From Ensifer sp. MPMI2T (GTDB lineage Bacteria > Pseudomonadota > Alphaproteobacteria > Rhizobiales > Rhizobiaceae): a DNA stretch of 64,000 bases. Made by a program: the position numbers and the translations under genes. Shown here piece after piece: positions 36,783-46,151 of the stretch. Each line of letters opens with the position of its first letter. Positions within the stretch are counted from its first letter, which is position 1. The notes below the pieces were generated by a model. That model made no database searches. It saw only the letters and a list, made by a program, of their open reading frames with translations, and was not told where the DNA came from. The stretch is from positions 283,819-347,818 of the forward strand of contig NZ_SRXN01000003.1 of the NCBI RefSeq assembly GCF_004827385.1, read 5' to 3'.

Positions 36783-37228
36783 GGCTGATTGAACCTCAGC
36801 TGATGGAGGTCCTGCCATGCGACTATCAGGAACGCGCCGACGAGGCCCAGATGCTCGAAGAACGCGTTGGTCGCCATGAGACGTCCCTGTCCTGGGGCGA
36901 GCTCCCAGAAGCGTAGCGCGACGAAAGTCGCCGCCAGCGTGAAGGCCGCAAGCGCGAGCGCGGCGAGCCAGCGGAAGAAACCGCTAAGAATCATTGCAGA
37001 GGCGGCGAGTTCGAAGACGATCACCGCGACGGCGAAGAAGGGCGCCGGATGGAGACCGAAATGGTTCATCTCGGCAAGCGCCCCGCCGAAGTCGAAGATC
37101 TTCGTCAAGGGACCCTGGATATAGGCCGAACAAAGCGCAAGCAGCGCCGCCCACCGCAAGGCCGGCGCGGCGAAGAGCAGCCTCGCACGGGCCGCGAGCT
37201 GGGTTTCGAACGTTGAAGCCGGGATCAT
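36779..37228 (-). CDS. DoxX-family membrane protein
   Basis: 149 residues, four membrane helices (ALLALCSAYIQGPLTKIFDFGGA; FFAVAVIVFELAASAMILSG in part). The DoxX fold is typical of small quinone-linked or scaffolding membrane proteins; its role here is unknown. The ATG at 37228 follows GGGAGGC. 14 bases after the amidohydrolase stop, in the same leftward operon. Confidence 0.85.
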   Translation of the reverse strand: MIPASTFETQLAARARLLFAAPALRWAALLALCSAYIQGPLTKIFDFGGALAEMNHFGLHPAPFFAVAVIVFELAASAMILSGFFRWLAALALAAFTLAATFVALRFWELAPGQGRLMATNAFFEHLGLVGAFLIVAWQDLHQLRFNQP

Positions 37229-37242
37229 CACGCCTCCCTTCC

Positions 37243-39231
37243 TCAGACGGCCCAGCAGGAGCAGCCGAGTGCGCCCCAAAAGCCCTTGAGATCGGCGACC
37301 GGCAGCTTCGACGTCCAGGCCCCGGCATGATCATGGCCATGGACACCGCAGTTGTTGGCGCAGCCACAGGTGGCGATCGCCGTTCGGCGCAGCGAGCGCT
37401 TGCCGGCCCCTTCCGGTTCGCCCCAGGCGGCGTAGCCCGCGTAGGTTCTGACCGGAGACCAGTCGGGCATGGCCGGCGGCACGTCGCTCTCGTCATGGTC
37501 GGCAAAGATGCCCGCCGCATAGACGACCTTGCCGCCGACGACGGTAAGGTCGGAAGTCAGGAACGAAATCTCGTCCTCGGCGCAGGCGAAGAAATCCTTG
37601 TCGGGGACGATCAGGTCGGCGAACTGGCCCTTCTCGATGCGCCCCTTCTTGCCTTCCTCGTTGGAGAACCAGGTGACGTTTTCGGTCCACATCCTCAGCG
37701 CCGTTTCGCGGTCGAGACAATTGCGCTGCGGATAGATGCGCATGCCGCCGACGGTGCGGCCGGTGATCATCCAGGAAAGCGAGACCCAGGGATTGTAGGA
37801 GGCGACGCGCGTGGCGTCAGTGCCCGCCGATGTCTTGACGCCCTTTTCCAGCATGCGCGCGACCGGCGGCGTTGCCTCGGCCGCGCCGAGGCCGTAGCGC
37901 TCGACGAAATATTCCCCCTGATAGGCCATGCGGTGCTGGACGGCGATGCCACCGCCAAGAGCGGCAATGCGGTCGATCGAACGTTCCGAGATTGTCTCGG
38001 CATGATCGAAGAACCAGTTGAGGCCTTCGAGCGGGATATCCTGATTGACCCTTTCGAAGACATCGAGCGCGTGCGAGATCGTCTCGTCATAGGTCGCATG
38101 CAGCCGCCAGGGCCAGCGGTTCTCGGCAAGGATGCGCACGACCGCCTCGAGTTCTCCTTCCATCTCCGGCGGCATGTCGGGCCGCGGCTCGCGGAAGTCC
38201 TCGAAGTCGGCGGCGGAGAACACCAGCATTTCGCCCGCGCCGTTGTGGCGGAAGTAGTCGTCGCCCTGCTTGTATTTGACCGACTTCGTCCAGTTGAGGA
38301 AATCGTCCTTTTCCTTCTTCGGCTTCTGGGTGAAGAGATTGTATGCAAGGCGAACGGTCATCTGGCCGTCGTCGGCAAGCTTCTGGATCACCGCATAGTC
38401 GTCCGGATAGTTCTGGAAACCGCCGCCTGCATCAATGACGCCGGTGACGCCGAGCCGATTGAGCTCGCGCATGAAATGCCGCGTGGAGTTGACCTGGTAC
38501 TCGAAGGGCAGCTTCGGGCCCTTCGCGAGCGTCGCGTAGAGAATGCCGGCGTTCGGCCTGGCGATCAGCATGCCGGTCGGGTTGCCGTTGGCGTCGCGGG
38601 CGATCTCGCCGCCCGGAGGGTTCGGCGTTTCCTTGGTATAGCCGACGGCACGCAACGCGGCGGCGTTCAAAAGCGCGCGATCGTAAAGATGCAGCAGGAA
38701 GACCGGCGTATCGGGGGCGACCGCATTGATCTCCTCGAGCGTCGGCAGGCGCTTCTCCTCGAACTGATGCTCGGTGAAGCCGCCGACGACGCGCACCCAT
38801 TGCGGCGCCGGCGTGATCGCCACTTGCTGTTTCAGCATATCCATCGCATCGGCAAGCGAGCGGACGCCATCCCAGCGCAGTTCCATATTGAAATTCAGGC
38901 CGCCGCGCACGACGTGGGTGTGGTTGTCGATAAGCCCCGGCAACACGCGCCGGCCCTTGAGGTCGATAACCTTCGTGCCGGGCCCGGCAAGCGCCATGAT
39001 CTCGGCATCGCCGCCGACGGCGAGAAACTTGCCGTCCTTGACGGCGACGGCCGTTGCGTTCGGGTTTGTCCGGTCGAGCGTGGTTACAAGGCCATGATGG
39101 AGGATCAGATCGGCGCTCATTGGCTCGTCTCCAGAAATCGAAGCGGGATCGGCGGCACGCGCCGGTGAATATAGGCCGGGAAGCGCCAGCGCGGACGCTG
39201 CTCCCAGAAAGCCGCGACGGGTCGGCATCAT
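37243..39231 (-). CDS. Exported YtcJ-type amidohydrolase with Cys-rich tail
   Basis: 662 residues. Tat signal TRRGFLGAASALALPGL, then an amidohydrolase-3 domain: LPGLIDNHTHVVRGG (metal His-x-His), DHAETISERSI, TSAGTDATRVASYNPW. The last ~60 residues add Cys-rich CGCANNCGVHGHDHAG and end GCSCWAV, absent from typical YtcJ proteins. Substrate unknown; Tat export suggests periplasmic action on an amide or ester. Start overlaps the XapX stop by four bases. Confidence 0.87.
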   Translation of the reverse strand: MMPTRRGFLGAASALALPGLYSPARAADPASISGDEPMSADLILHHGLVTTLDRTNPNATAVAVKDGKFLAVGGDAEIMALAGPGTKVIDLKGRRVLPGLIDNHTHVVRGGLNFNMELRWDGVRSLADAMDMLKQQVAITPAPQWVRVVGGFTEHQFEEKRLPTLEEINAVAPDTPVFLLHLYDRALLNAAALRAVGYTKETPNPPGGEIARDANGNPTGMLIARPNAGILYATLAKGPKLPFEYQVNSTRHFMRELNRLGVTGVIDAGGGFQNYPDDYAVIQKLADDGQMTVRLAYNLFTQKPKKEKDDFLNWTKSVKYKQGDDYFRHNGAGEMLVFSAADFEDFREPRPDMPPEMEGELEAVVRILAENRWPWRLHATYDETISHALDVFERVNQDIPLEGLNWFFDHAETISERSIDRIAALGGGIAVQHRMAYQGEYFVERYGLGAAEATPPVARMLEKGVKTSAGTDATRVASYNPWVSLSWMITGRTVGGMRIYPQRNCLDRETALRMWTENVTWFSNEEGKKGRIEKGQFADLIVPDKDFFACAEDEISFLTSDLTVVGGKVVYAAGIFADHDESDVPPAMPDWSPVRTYAGYAAWGEPEGAGKRSLRRTAIATCGCANNCGVHGHDHAGAWTSKLPVADLKGFWGALGCSCWAV

Positions 39232-39518
39232 CCGATCTCCCGCGTCTTCGGTTGGTCGGGCATATCCTTATGATCGACTCCGGTCGGCAGTTTTCCAAAG
39301 ACATGCGGGACACACCGGCTGTTAAGCCAGGAAACGTTCACTGGATCGCCCGAGATCAGGCGTTTGACGACCGGCACTGCCTGCTCGCCGATGAGCATGC
39401 CCAGCAGTCCGATCAGTGCAATCACCGGAGGCGCCGGCGAGCGAACGTTGAGCAGGCTGTAAATGACGCCCACGAGCAGTCCGGTGCCGAGCGATATCAG
39501 GTACATTTTCATCGGCAT
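39228..39518 (-). CDS. XapX/DUF1427 domain membrane protein
   Basis: 96 residues with two hydrophobic segments (YLISLGTGLLVGVIYSLLNV and VIALIGLLGMLIGEQAVPV) characteristic of XapX. The remaining tail is polar. Ribosome site AAAGGACC. Coupled to the amidohydrolase below it. Function unknown for the family. Confidence 0.86.
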   Translation of the reverse strand: MPMKMYLISLGTGLLVGVIYSLLNVRSPAPPVIALIGLLGMLIGEQAVPVVKRLISGDPVNVSWLNSRCVPHVFGKLPTGVDHKDMPDQPKTREIG

Positions 39519-39583
39519 GGTCCTTTCGGCAAGACGAGCCGTTCCGCCCGATGCGGACGGAACGGTTGAAGCAGCCGGAGCGT

Positions 39584-40237
39584 TCAGTGTCCTTCGGACG
39601 CACCGAACATGGTCTTGGCGTAGATGATGCCGAGGCCATAGGCGCCGCCGAATCTCTTCGCGATACCGGTCGTCATGTCGTAGGTCTCGGTGCGGGCCCA
39701 GTCGCGCTGCAGTTCCAGCATATATTGCAGCGAGGTCATCGGCCTGACGCCGGCCTGGACCATGCGTTCCATGGCGCGCTCATGCGCTTCCTCCGAGACG
39801 TCGCCGCAGGCGTCGGCGATCACATAGACTTCGAAGCCCTGATCGAGCGCCGAGAGCGTCGGGCCGACGATGCAGACGGAGGTCCACAGTCCGCAGAAGA
39901 CCAGCCGCGGCTTGCCGATGCGGTTGACCTCCTCGATCACCGCCGCGTCCTCCCAAGTGTTCATCGACGTGCGGTCGAGCAGCGCCTGGCCTTGGAAGGC
40001 CTCGGTGATCTCGCCGAACATCGGGCCTGAGAAGCTCTTTTCGGCGACGGTCGTGAGGATCGTCGGCACCTTGAAGCCCGCAGCGGCGTGCGCCACCAGC
40101 GCGGCATTGTTACGCAGTTGCACCGCATCGATCGACTTGGTCGCAAAGGCCATCTGCGACTGGAAATCGATCATGATCAACGCATGATCCGTCGGCGATA
40201 TCAGAAGGGAGCCAGGGGTCGGCGTGGCGTTCGGCAT
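39584..40237 (-). CDS. Isochorismatase-family hydrolase (YcaC-like)
   Basis: 217 residues of the cysteine-hydrolase fold: catalytic Asp in ALIMIDFQSQM, Lys in AEKSFSGPMF, and the nucleophile Cys in FCGLWTSVCIVG. Closest in feel to YcaC. The ATG at 40237 has GGAGG seven bases upstream; the frame runs 87 codons further into non-coding repeats. First gene of the hydrolase-XapX-amidohydrolase-DoxX-MFS operon. Confidence 0.9.
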   Translation of the reverse strand: MPNATPTPGSLLISPTDHALIMIDFQSQMAFATKSIDAVQLRNNAALVAHAAAGFKVPTILTTVAEKSFSGPMFGEITEAFQGQALLDRTSMNTWEDAAVIEEVNRIGKPRLVFCGLWTSVCIVGPTLSALDQGFEVYVIADACGDVSEEAHERAMERMVQAGVRPMTSLQYMLELQRDWARTETYDMTTGIAKRFGGAYGLGIIYAKTMFGASEGH

Positions 40238-40272
40238 TGAGACCTCCATGTGGTTATTAGAACGTGCTAAAG

Positions 40273-40328
40273 GATACTGATCCTGGATGGGCGAGATGCT
40301 GATTTTAGATATGCGAAAGGATGCTGAT
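40273..40328 (-). promoter_or_regulatory. Three direct repeats upstream of the hydrolase operon
   Basis: GATACTGAT (40273-40281), GATGCTGAT (40295-40303) and GATGCTGAT (40320-40328), offset 22 and 25 bases, 36-91 bases before the hydrolase start. Tandem sites about two helical turns apart are typical for AraC-family activators, and an AraC gene adjoins. Confidence 0.65.
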
Positions 40329-40520
40329 TGTAGAAAACTGCGCTTATTGTCGAAAATTGCTCGGATGGATGATTTTTTCATCGACTTACGCAACCTCTCC
40401 TTCAAACAGCTTAGCGTGAACAGCCGATGACGCCTGACGAGGGCGCTGTGTTTGCCACCGGGCGGTCGCGACGCAGACGGCCGTTCCATGGGTTGCACTG
40501 TTTACAAGAAGGTCGCCTCA

Positions 40521-41366
40521 TCATTTGCGCTGCATTCGTCGCCACACAGCTGGCGAGACATGGCAAATGGACGAAAAAACGTGCGTCAGGTGGCTTTGAT
40601 CCGTGAAGCCGCAACTGACGGCGATTTCCGCTATGGGCGTCTTGCCCAGGAGCAGGTCTTGGGCTTTTTGGATCCGGTGTTCGGTCAGCCACCGGTGCGG
40701 CGTGCGCCCCGTCGATTTCTTGAATGCCCGAATGAAGTGGCTTGTGGACAGGTCGCATATCGACGCGACCTCGGTCATTGAAATTTTGCGCGACGCGTGT
40801 TCCGTAAGGTATGCCGTCGCGGCTGCCAATTGACGTCGGGCAAGGCCGTGTTGCCGGACCGGCGCCAAATCAACGCCACCGTAACGACTTACGAGATGAG
40901 CCTGAAAAGCGAGCAGTATGTGGTCCACGTACAGCTTGTCGGCGTTCTCCGGATCTGCAACTGCGGGCAAGAGTGCTTGGCCAAGGTGATACATCACCGG
41001 GTCGATCTGGCCGGACTCGCACTTTAGATCGGGAAGGTTGGCCTTTCCGTTATCGAGCAAAAAGTCGCTCAAGACCTTGCGGTCGATCGTAAAGCGGATG
41101 TTGTCAAAGGCTGAGCGATGCTCGCAGCGCCAATCCTCGGCAAGATGCGTGATCGACAATGCTCCTTGCGCGTGGCTTCCGTCATGCACCAGCCGTCCGT
41201 TTCGCCACAAACGATGATCCTTGAAGGGGCGAAGTTGAACGATGGTGCTGAACGAGTCCGAATTGGGGATTGCGATGCTCTCCTTCTCGACAACATGTTC
41301 GCTGCGAACGTGAGCAACGGACATGGATTCTGATCGAAGAACGGTCACCTGCGTTCCGATTGACAT
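40521..41366 (-). CDS. AraC-family transcriptional regulator
   Basis: 281 residues. N-terminal cupin-like region, C-terminal double helix-turn-helix: ISMTEVASICDLSTSHFIRAFKKSTGRTPHRWL (in part: STSHFIRAFKKSTGRTP) and IAEIAVSCGFTDQSHLTHVF (residues ~190-275). Ribosome site AAGGGAG. Same direction as and upstream of the hydrolase operon, the likely target. Confidence 0.9.
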   Translation of the reverse strand: MSIGTQVTVLRSESMSVAHVRSEHVVEKESIAIPNSDSFSTIVQLRPFKDHRLWRNGRLVHDGSHAQGALSITHLAEDWRCEHRSAFDNIRFTIDRKVLSDFLLDNGKANLPDLKCESGQIDPVMYHLGQALLPAVADPENADKLYVDHILLAFQAHLVSRYGGVDLAPVRQHGLARRQLAAATAYLTEHASRKISMTEVASICDLSTSHFIRAFKKSTGRTPHRWLTEHRIQKAQDLLLGKTPIAEIAVSCGFTDQSHLTHVFSSICHVSPAVWRRMQRK

Positions 41367-41650
41367 GAGCTTTCTCCCTTCGTTCGTTCAGTGTTGAGGC
41401 CAACAGTGGCCTCCGGAAGACGGCTCGCCCGACGCAGCGCCTCTTTCTGTGGGTGGCGATGATCCGGCTCTGGAAATCTTGATCCTCACGTCCTCCGTCT
41501 ATGGTCCTCGAAAGATCCGGCGAATGTGACCTGCACGCCTCCTGGTTCGCCAGTTCCTGCCGGCTTGGCTGTTTCGATCGTGTATACAGGCTTGTCGGCT
41601 TTCTTAGTAAGTGAGATAATTACGAGATATTTGTTCGAGAAAGTTGAACT

Positions 41651-42580
41651 ATGTCCAATCCCGGCACTCCAACTTTCGAGCAGCTTCGCGTGTTCCTGGC
41701 GGTGGTCGATGCCGGGAGTTTTGCAGGCGCGGCCCGCAACCTCAACCGGGCCGTTTCGGTCATCAGCTACGGAATCGCCAATCTGGAAGCGCAGCTCGGA
41801 CTTGAGCTGTTCGAACGCGACCGTACACGCAAGCCCAAGCTGACCGCCGCAGGACGAACGGTGCTCGCGGAGGCACGCGCGCTTGCTCAGGGAATCGACG
41901 GGCTACGCGCCAAGGTGAAGGGTTTGATCGATGGACTGGAAGCGGAGGTGTACATCGCCGTCGACGTGATGCTGCCGGCGGAGAGGATCGGAAAGGCGTT
42001 GCGCGCCTTCGCCGAGGCGTTTCCGACAGTGTCGCTGTGCCTGCATGTCGAGGCCTTGGGCGCAGTTACCGCGGCGGTGCTGGAACGCAAGGCAGTGATC
42101 GGGATTTCCGGCCCGTTGGCAACGGCCGTCGAGGGGGTGAGTTGTATTGCGGCAGGGTCGGTGCCGATGGTTCCCGTGGCAGCGCCCGACCATCCGCTCG
42201 GGCGCATGGAGAGAATCGAGCCTGGGGAGGCGCGCAATCATGTCCAGCTCGTCCTGACGGATCGCTCTGTCTTGACCGAGGGGCAGGACTTCGCCGTGGT
42301 CAGTCCGCGCACCTGGAGGCTCGCCGACCTCGGTGCCAAGCACGCGCTGCTACGCCAGGGGCTCGGCTGGGGCAACATGCCTCTGCCTTTGGTCCAGCCC
42401 GATATCGAGGACGGCACGCTTATGCGACTGGCGATCCCCGACCACAATGGCGGGATCTATCGTTTCGCCGGCGTCTGGCGGCGCGACACACCGCCGGGGC
42501 CGGCGGCTTCGTGGCTTTTGGACCAGTTCGTGGCGCTAGGCGCCGGCGACATCGATGAAGAAGGATTTTCCGGGATCTAG
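41651..42580 (+). CDS. LysR-family transcriptional regulator
   Basis: 309 residues. Helix-turn-helix at residues ~6-60 (FEQLRVFLAVVDAGSFAGAA, AVSVISYGIANLEAQLGLEL), then the effector domain. Divergent from AraC with a 284-base spacer, convergent with the FAD oxidoreductase gene. No target can be assigned from the sequence. Confidence 0.92.
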   Translation: MSNPGTPTFEQLRVFLAVVDAGSFAGAARNLNRAVSVISYGIANLEAQLGLELFERDRTRKPKLTAAGRTVLAEARALAQGIDGLRAKVKGLIDGLEAEVYIAVDVMLPAERIGKALRAFAEAFPTVSLCLHVEALGAVTAAVLERKAVIGISGPLATAVEGVSCIAAGSVPMVPVAAPDHPLGRMERIEPGEARNHVQLVLTDRSVLTEGQDFAVVSPRTWRLADLGAKHALLRQGLGWGNMPLPLVQPDIEDGTLMRLAIPDHNGGIYRFAGVWRRDTPPGPAASWLLDQFVALGAGDIDEEGFSGI

Positions 42581-42653
42581 ATTCGAGCGTCACAGCAGTT
42601 CGCACGGCTCAAGGCTTATCCGTATTTCTGCGCCGGCGATGCTCTTGCTACTT

Positions 42654-43775
42654 TTAAAAGCGGGCAGGAGAGAAGGAGCGGGGATCGAGCGCCTCGCGTC
42701 GAAACGCCTCCGGCACGGGCGTGTCGATCAACAGGCTTGCCGCAAGCTGCCCCAGTGGCGGCGACGTGAGGATGCCGTATCCGCCCTGGCCGGCAAGCCA
42801 GAAGAAGTCCGATCGTCCTGGCGCAAAGCCGATAACGGGCAGCTTGTCGGCCGCGAAGCTGCGCAGACCCGCCCAGCTCTTTGCGATCCGCCGCACGGAG
42901 ATTGTGGTGGCTTCCTCCACGTAATGTGCAGCCCAGGCGACATCGATCTCCTCCGGCTGGACATCGGACGGCTCGCAAGGTGTAGCGTCCGCTGGCGAGG
43001 CGAGCAGCCGCCCGCCTTCCGGCTTCATGTAAAAGTCCTCGTCTATCTCGTTGATTTCCGGCAAGGTTGTCGCGTCCACCCCATCCGGGAGATCGACGGT
43101 AATGGCGGTGCGGCGATGCGGAACGATGCCGATCGGCTCGACGCCGACGAGCGCGGCGACCGGATCGGCCCAGGCGCCGGCGGCATTGACGACGACCTTC
43201 GCGCTTATTTCACCGCCGGCCGTCATCAGGATCCAGGCGGCTCCATCGCGCTCGGCCGACAAAATCTCATGGCGTTCCAGGATCTCGCTGCCGTTCCGCC
43301 GGGCGCCCCTGATGTAGCCCTGAAGCAGGTTTTGCACCTCGATGTCCCAGAAATTCGGGTCATAGTAAGCGGCAGCAACGTAGCCGCGTTTGAGGATCGG
43401 AATGCGAGACACGGCCTCTTGTGGTGTCAGACGCTCGATTTCCGGCGTGAACGCGCGTTCCTCCGCCAGAACCGTTTCGAACCGCTCGATTTTGTCCGCG
43501 CTGGCAATCATGACGCCGCCGCGCCGCTTCAATAGCGGCACATCGGCAAACCCCTGCGGCGGTTTATCGAAGAAATCCTTGGCGATCCTCGCCAGCGCGC
43601 ACACTTCCGGCGCATTGTATCGCAGAACGAACTCGGCGGCGGATCGGCCGGTGCTGTGGTAACCGAGCGCGTCCTCCCGTTCAATGACAGCAACCGAGCG
43701 GTGCTGGCTCAGGAAATAGGCGAGCGACAAGCCCGCAATTCCACCGCCAATGATGACCACATCGTATTTCCGCAT
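42654..43775 (-). CDS. FAD-dependent oxidoreductase (DAO family)
   Basis: 373 residues. N-terminal Rossmann motif DVVIIGGGIAGLSLAYFLS with acidic VIERE, then HSTGRSAAEFVLRY, VVNAAGAWAD and the C-terminal FWLAGQGGYGILTSPPLGQL. Matches glycine/D-amino-acid oxidase-like dehydrogenases. Substrate unknown. Monocistronic as far as visible. Confidence 0.91.
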   Translation of the reverse strand: MRKYDVVIIGGGIAGLSLAYFLSQHRSVAVIEREDALGYHSTGRSAAEFVLRYNAPEVCALARIAKDFFDKPPQGFADVPLLKRRGGVMIASADKIERFETVLAEERAFTPEIERLTPQEAVSRIPILKRGYVAAAYYDPNFWDIEVQNLLQGYIRGARRNGSEILERHEILSAERDGAAWILMTAGGEISAKVVVNAAGAWADPVAALVGVEPIGIVPHRRTAITVDLPDGVDATTLPEINEIDEDFYMKPEGGRLLASPADATPCEPSDVQPEEIDVAWAAHYVEEATTISVRRIAKSWAGLRSFAADKLPVIGFAPGRSDFFWLAGQGGYGILTSPPLGQLAASLLIDTPVPEAFRREALDPRSFSPARF

Positions 43776-44025
43776 TTTTCCGGCTCCTCAGGTCGTTGGC
43801 GCACCATAAGGAGACCATCAGCGTCGTCCAAATTTATAGTTGTAAATCTCGTTATCAATCCAGATGATGGCTCAGACAGCGATCCAGCGGTTAGTCGCAG
43901 GCCAAGTTCCATAGCTGGCGCGGCTGTTTTCTCGACGGCTAGGGGGCAGCATGGTATGGTTTCACCACGCGCCGGCCGTCTGCTCCGGAGTGTTCGGCAG
44001 GTCGGTGGGGAAGGGATGGCCTGCA

Positions 44026-44463
44026 ATGAACGCGACGGGCCAGATATCCGCTTCTGGCTGGGAGCATTTCCATCATGACGCCGACATCGGGGTGTGCGGA
44101 AGGGGCCGGTCGGTTGTGGAGGCCTTCGAGCAGGCCGCCTTGGGCCTGACCCGGATTGTCACCGACAGTCCGATCGCCGCGGATAGCCAGGTTGAAGTCG
44201 AATGCCGTCAAAACGACCTGGAATTGCTATTCGTGGACTGGCTCGACGCCATCATTTACGAGATGGCGACCCGCAAGATGCTTTTCGGGTGTTTCGCGAT
44301 CCACATGGAAGGTCTCGCTTTACGGGGCTCGCTCTGGGGTGAGCCCGTTGACGTGGCGCGGCATGCACCGGCTTGCGAACCGAAGGGAGCCACGCTCACG
44401 GAATTGGAAGTGGCGCGAGACGATAATGGCCTCTGGTCTGCGCGGTGTGTGATTGATGTATGA
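44026..44463 (+). CDS. Archease
   Basis: 145 residues. WEHFHHDADIGVCGRGRSVVEAFEQAALGL is the archease N-terminal motif with metal-binding Asp (quoted in part: HHDADIGVCGRG), and LLFVDWLDAIIYEM the conserved core. Archease accelerates the guanylylation of the RNA ligase RtcB. Next gene downstream is rtcB, nine bases away, so an operon. Start chosen at the ATG after GGGAAGGG. Confidence 0.92.
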   Translation: MNATGQISASGWEHFHHDADIGVCGRGRSVVEAFEQAALGLTRIVTDSPIAADSQVEVECRQNDLELLFVDWLDAIIYEMATRKMLFGCFAIHMEGLALRGSLWGEPVDVARHAPACEPKGATLTELEVARDDNGLWSARCVIDV

Positions 44464-44472
44464 GGCGCTTCG

Positions 44473-45903
44473 ATGAATCCGGCAAATTTCACTGAGCTCA
44501 ATCCGGTTACGTGGCGTATCGAACCGACCGGAGCGATGCGCGTGCCGGCGATCATCTTCGCGGATGAGCAACTGATCACCGAGATGGACGACAAGGTCGG
44601 TCAGCAGGCCTGCAATGTCGCCACCCTACCTGGGATCGTGTCTGCCTCTATCGCGATGCCCGATGCCCATTGGGGCTATGGGTTTCCGATCGGCGGCGTG
44701 GCCGCCTTCGATCCGGCGGAAGGAGGCGTGGTTTCTGCCGGCGGCGTCGGTTTCGACATTTCCTGCGGCGTGCGAACGATGCTCACCGGCCTATCGGTAG
44801 AGGATATTCTGCCGCGGCAGGAAGCAGTGGCCGAATCCCTGTTCCGGCAAATCCCCGCAGGCGTTGGAAGTCGGGGAAAGATCACGCTCGACGATGCCGA
44901 GATCGACGCGATGCTCACAGGTGGTGCACGCTGGGCCGTAGAGCATGGCTGGGGCGAAGAGCGGGATCTGGAGTGCATCGAAGAAGGCGGGCGGATGGAA
45001 GGCGCCAGGCCGGATTTTGTCTCAGACCGTGCAAAGGACCGCCAGCGGCGGGAAATGGGCACCTTAGGCTCCGGCAACCACTATCTGGAAGTGCAGGCCG
45101 TGGTTGAGATCTTCGATGAGGAGGCTGCTGCCGCATACGGTTTACGCTTGGACGGCGTCGTGGTGACGATTCATTGCGGCTCCCGCGGGCTCGGCCACCA
45201 GATCGGCAGCGAATTCCTGAAGGAAATGGCGAACGCTGCGCCGGCTGCAGGGATCATCCTTCCGGACCGCGAACTGGCCTGTGCGCCCATCAAGTCCGAG
45301 CTCGGGGAGCGGTACCTCGGGGCGATGCGCGCCGGGATCAACTGCGCACTGGCAAATCGGGAGATCCTTGGCCATTACAGCCGCCAGGTCTTCGGGGACT
45401 ATTTTCCTGAAGCCACTTTCGAACTCTTGTTCGACGTCTCGCACAACACCTGCAAGCTCGAGTCTCACGTCGTGGCTGGCGTGCGCCGCGAACTCTTCGT
45501 CCATCGCAAGGGCGCAACCCGTTCGCTCGGGGCCGGCCATCCAGTTGTTCCGCAAGCATTCCGCACGGTTGGACAGCCCGTCCTTATCGGCGGCAGCATG
45601 GGAACAAGCTCCTATGTGCTTGCTGGCGAGTCGACGAGCGAGGAGAAGGCGTTTTCGTCCGCCTGTCATGGGGCTGGGAGGGCGATGTCGCGCCACGCGG
45701 CGCTGAAGCTCTGGGGCGGCCGCCAGATCGTTGACGATCTCGCAGCGCAAGGAATTCTGGTCTGCAGTCCCTCCAGCCGCGGTGTGGCAGACGAAGCACC
45801 TGGCGCCTACAAGGATGTCGAAGCCGTCGTCCTTGCTGCTGAGCGGGCCGGCCTTGCCCGGCGTGTGGCGCGCATGCGCCCCATCATATGCATCAAGGGC
45901 TAG
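44473..45903 (+). CDS. rtcB: tRNA-splicing/RNA-repair ligase RtcB
   Basis: 476 residues. Joins RNA 2',3'-cyclic phosphate to 5'-OH ends using GTP and Mn2+. Metal site in MPDAHWGYGFPIGG and GVGFDISCGVR; TIHCGSRGLGHQIG; GSGNHYLEV; catalytic His in CHGAGRAMSRHAA. With archease it forms an RNA-repair module rather than a splicing system, since no intron-splicing endonuclease is seen. Confidence 0.96.
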   Translation: MNPANFTELNPVTWRIEPTGAMRVPAIIFADEQLITEMDDKVGQQACNVATLPGIVSASIAMPDAHWGYGFPIGGVAAFDPAEGGVVSAGGVGFDISCGVRTMLTGLSVEDILPRQEAVAESLFRQIPAGVGSRGKITLDDAEIDAMLTGGARWAVEHGWGEERDLECIEEGGRMEGARPDFVSDRAKDRQRREMGTLGSGNHYLEVQAVVEIFDEEAAAAYGLRLDGVVVTIHCGSRGLGHQIGSEFLKEMANAAPAAGIILPDRELACAPIKSELGERYLGAMRAGINCALANREILGHYSRQVFGDYFPEATFELLFDVSHNTCKLESHVVAGVRRELFVHRKGATRSLGAGHPVVPQAFRTVGQPVLIGGSMGTSSYVLAGESTSEEKAFSSACHGAGRAMSRHAALKLWGGRQIVDDLAAQGILVCSPSSRGVADEAPGAYKDVEAVVLAAERAGLARRVARMRPIICIKG

Positions 45904-45905
45904 CC

Positions 45906-46151
45906 ATGACATCCGGCAAAAAATGGCTCTCCTATGCCTTTACTCATCTTAGAGAACTTGGCGGTGTCTATGCGGCGCCGGGTTCAAGCGACTGCCGCCC
46001 AGATTTGCGGTTCAGCGATCACTACAGCGCCGCGCGTCTTGTCAGACGCGCAAAGGACGCTGTTGATGGCCCTGCTGAGGGGCAATGGCGTGGAGGCGCG
46101 GAGAGTGTCGTAATCGTTGTCGTCAAAGGTGTCAGACCGCTGGCGGGGTGA
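45906..46151 (+). CDS. Possible short ORF after rtcB, partly repeat-derived
   Basis: 81 codons starting MTSGKKWLSYAFTHLREL two bases after the rtcB stop. From ~residue 38 the frame runs through a RIME-like half element (46022-46066), so either the reading is chance or a gene was cut by the repeat. No family recognised. Confidence 0.25.
   Translation: MTSGKKWLSYAFTHLRELGGVYAAPGSSDCRPDLRFSDHYSAARLVRRAKDAVDGPAEGQWRGGAESVVIVVVKGVRPLAG
46022..46066 (-). repeat. Partial RIME-like repeat
   Basis: ACTACAGCGCCGCGCGTC-ttgtca-GACGCGCAAAGGACGCTG-type half element in reverse orientation, same as at 3304-3367. Confidence 0.75.
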
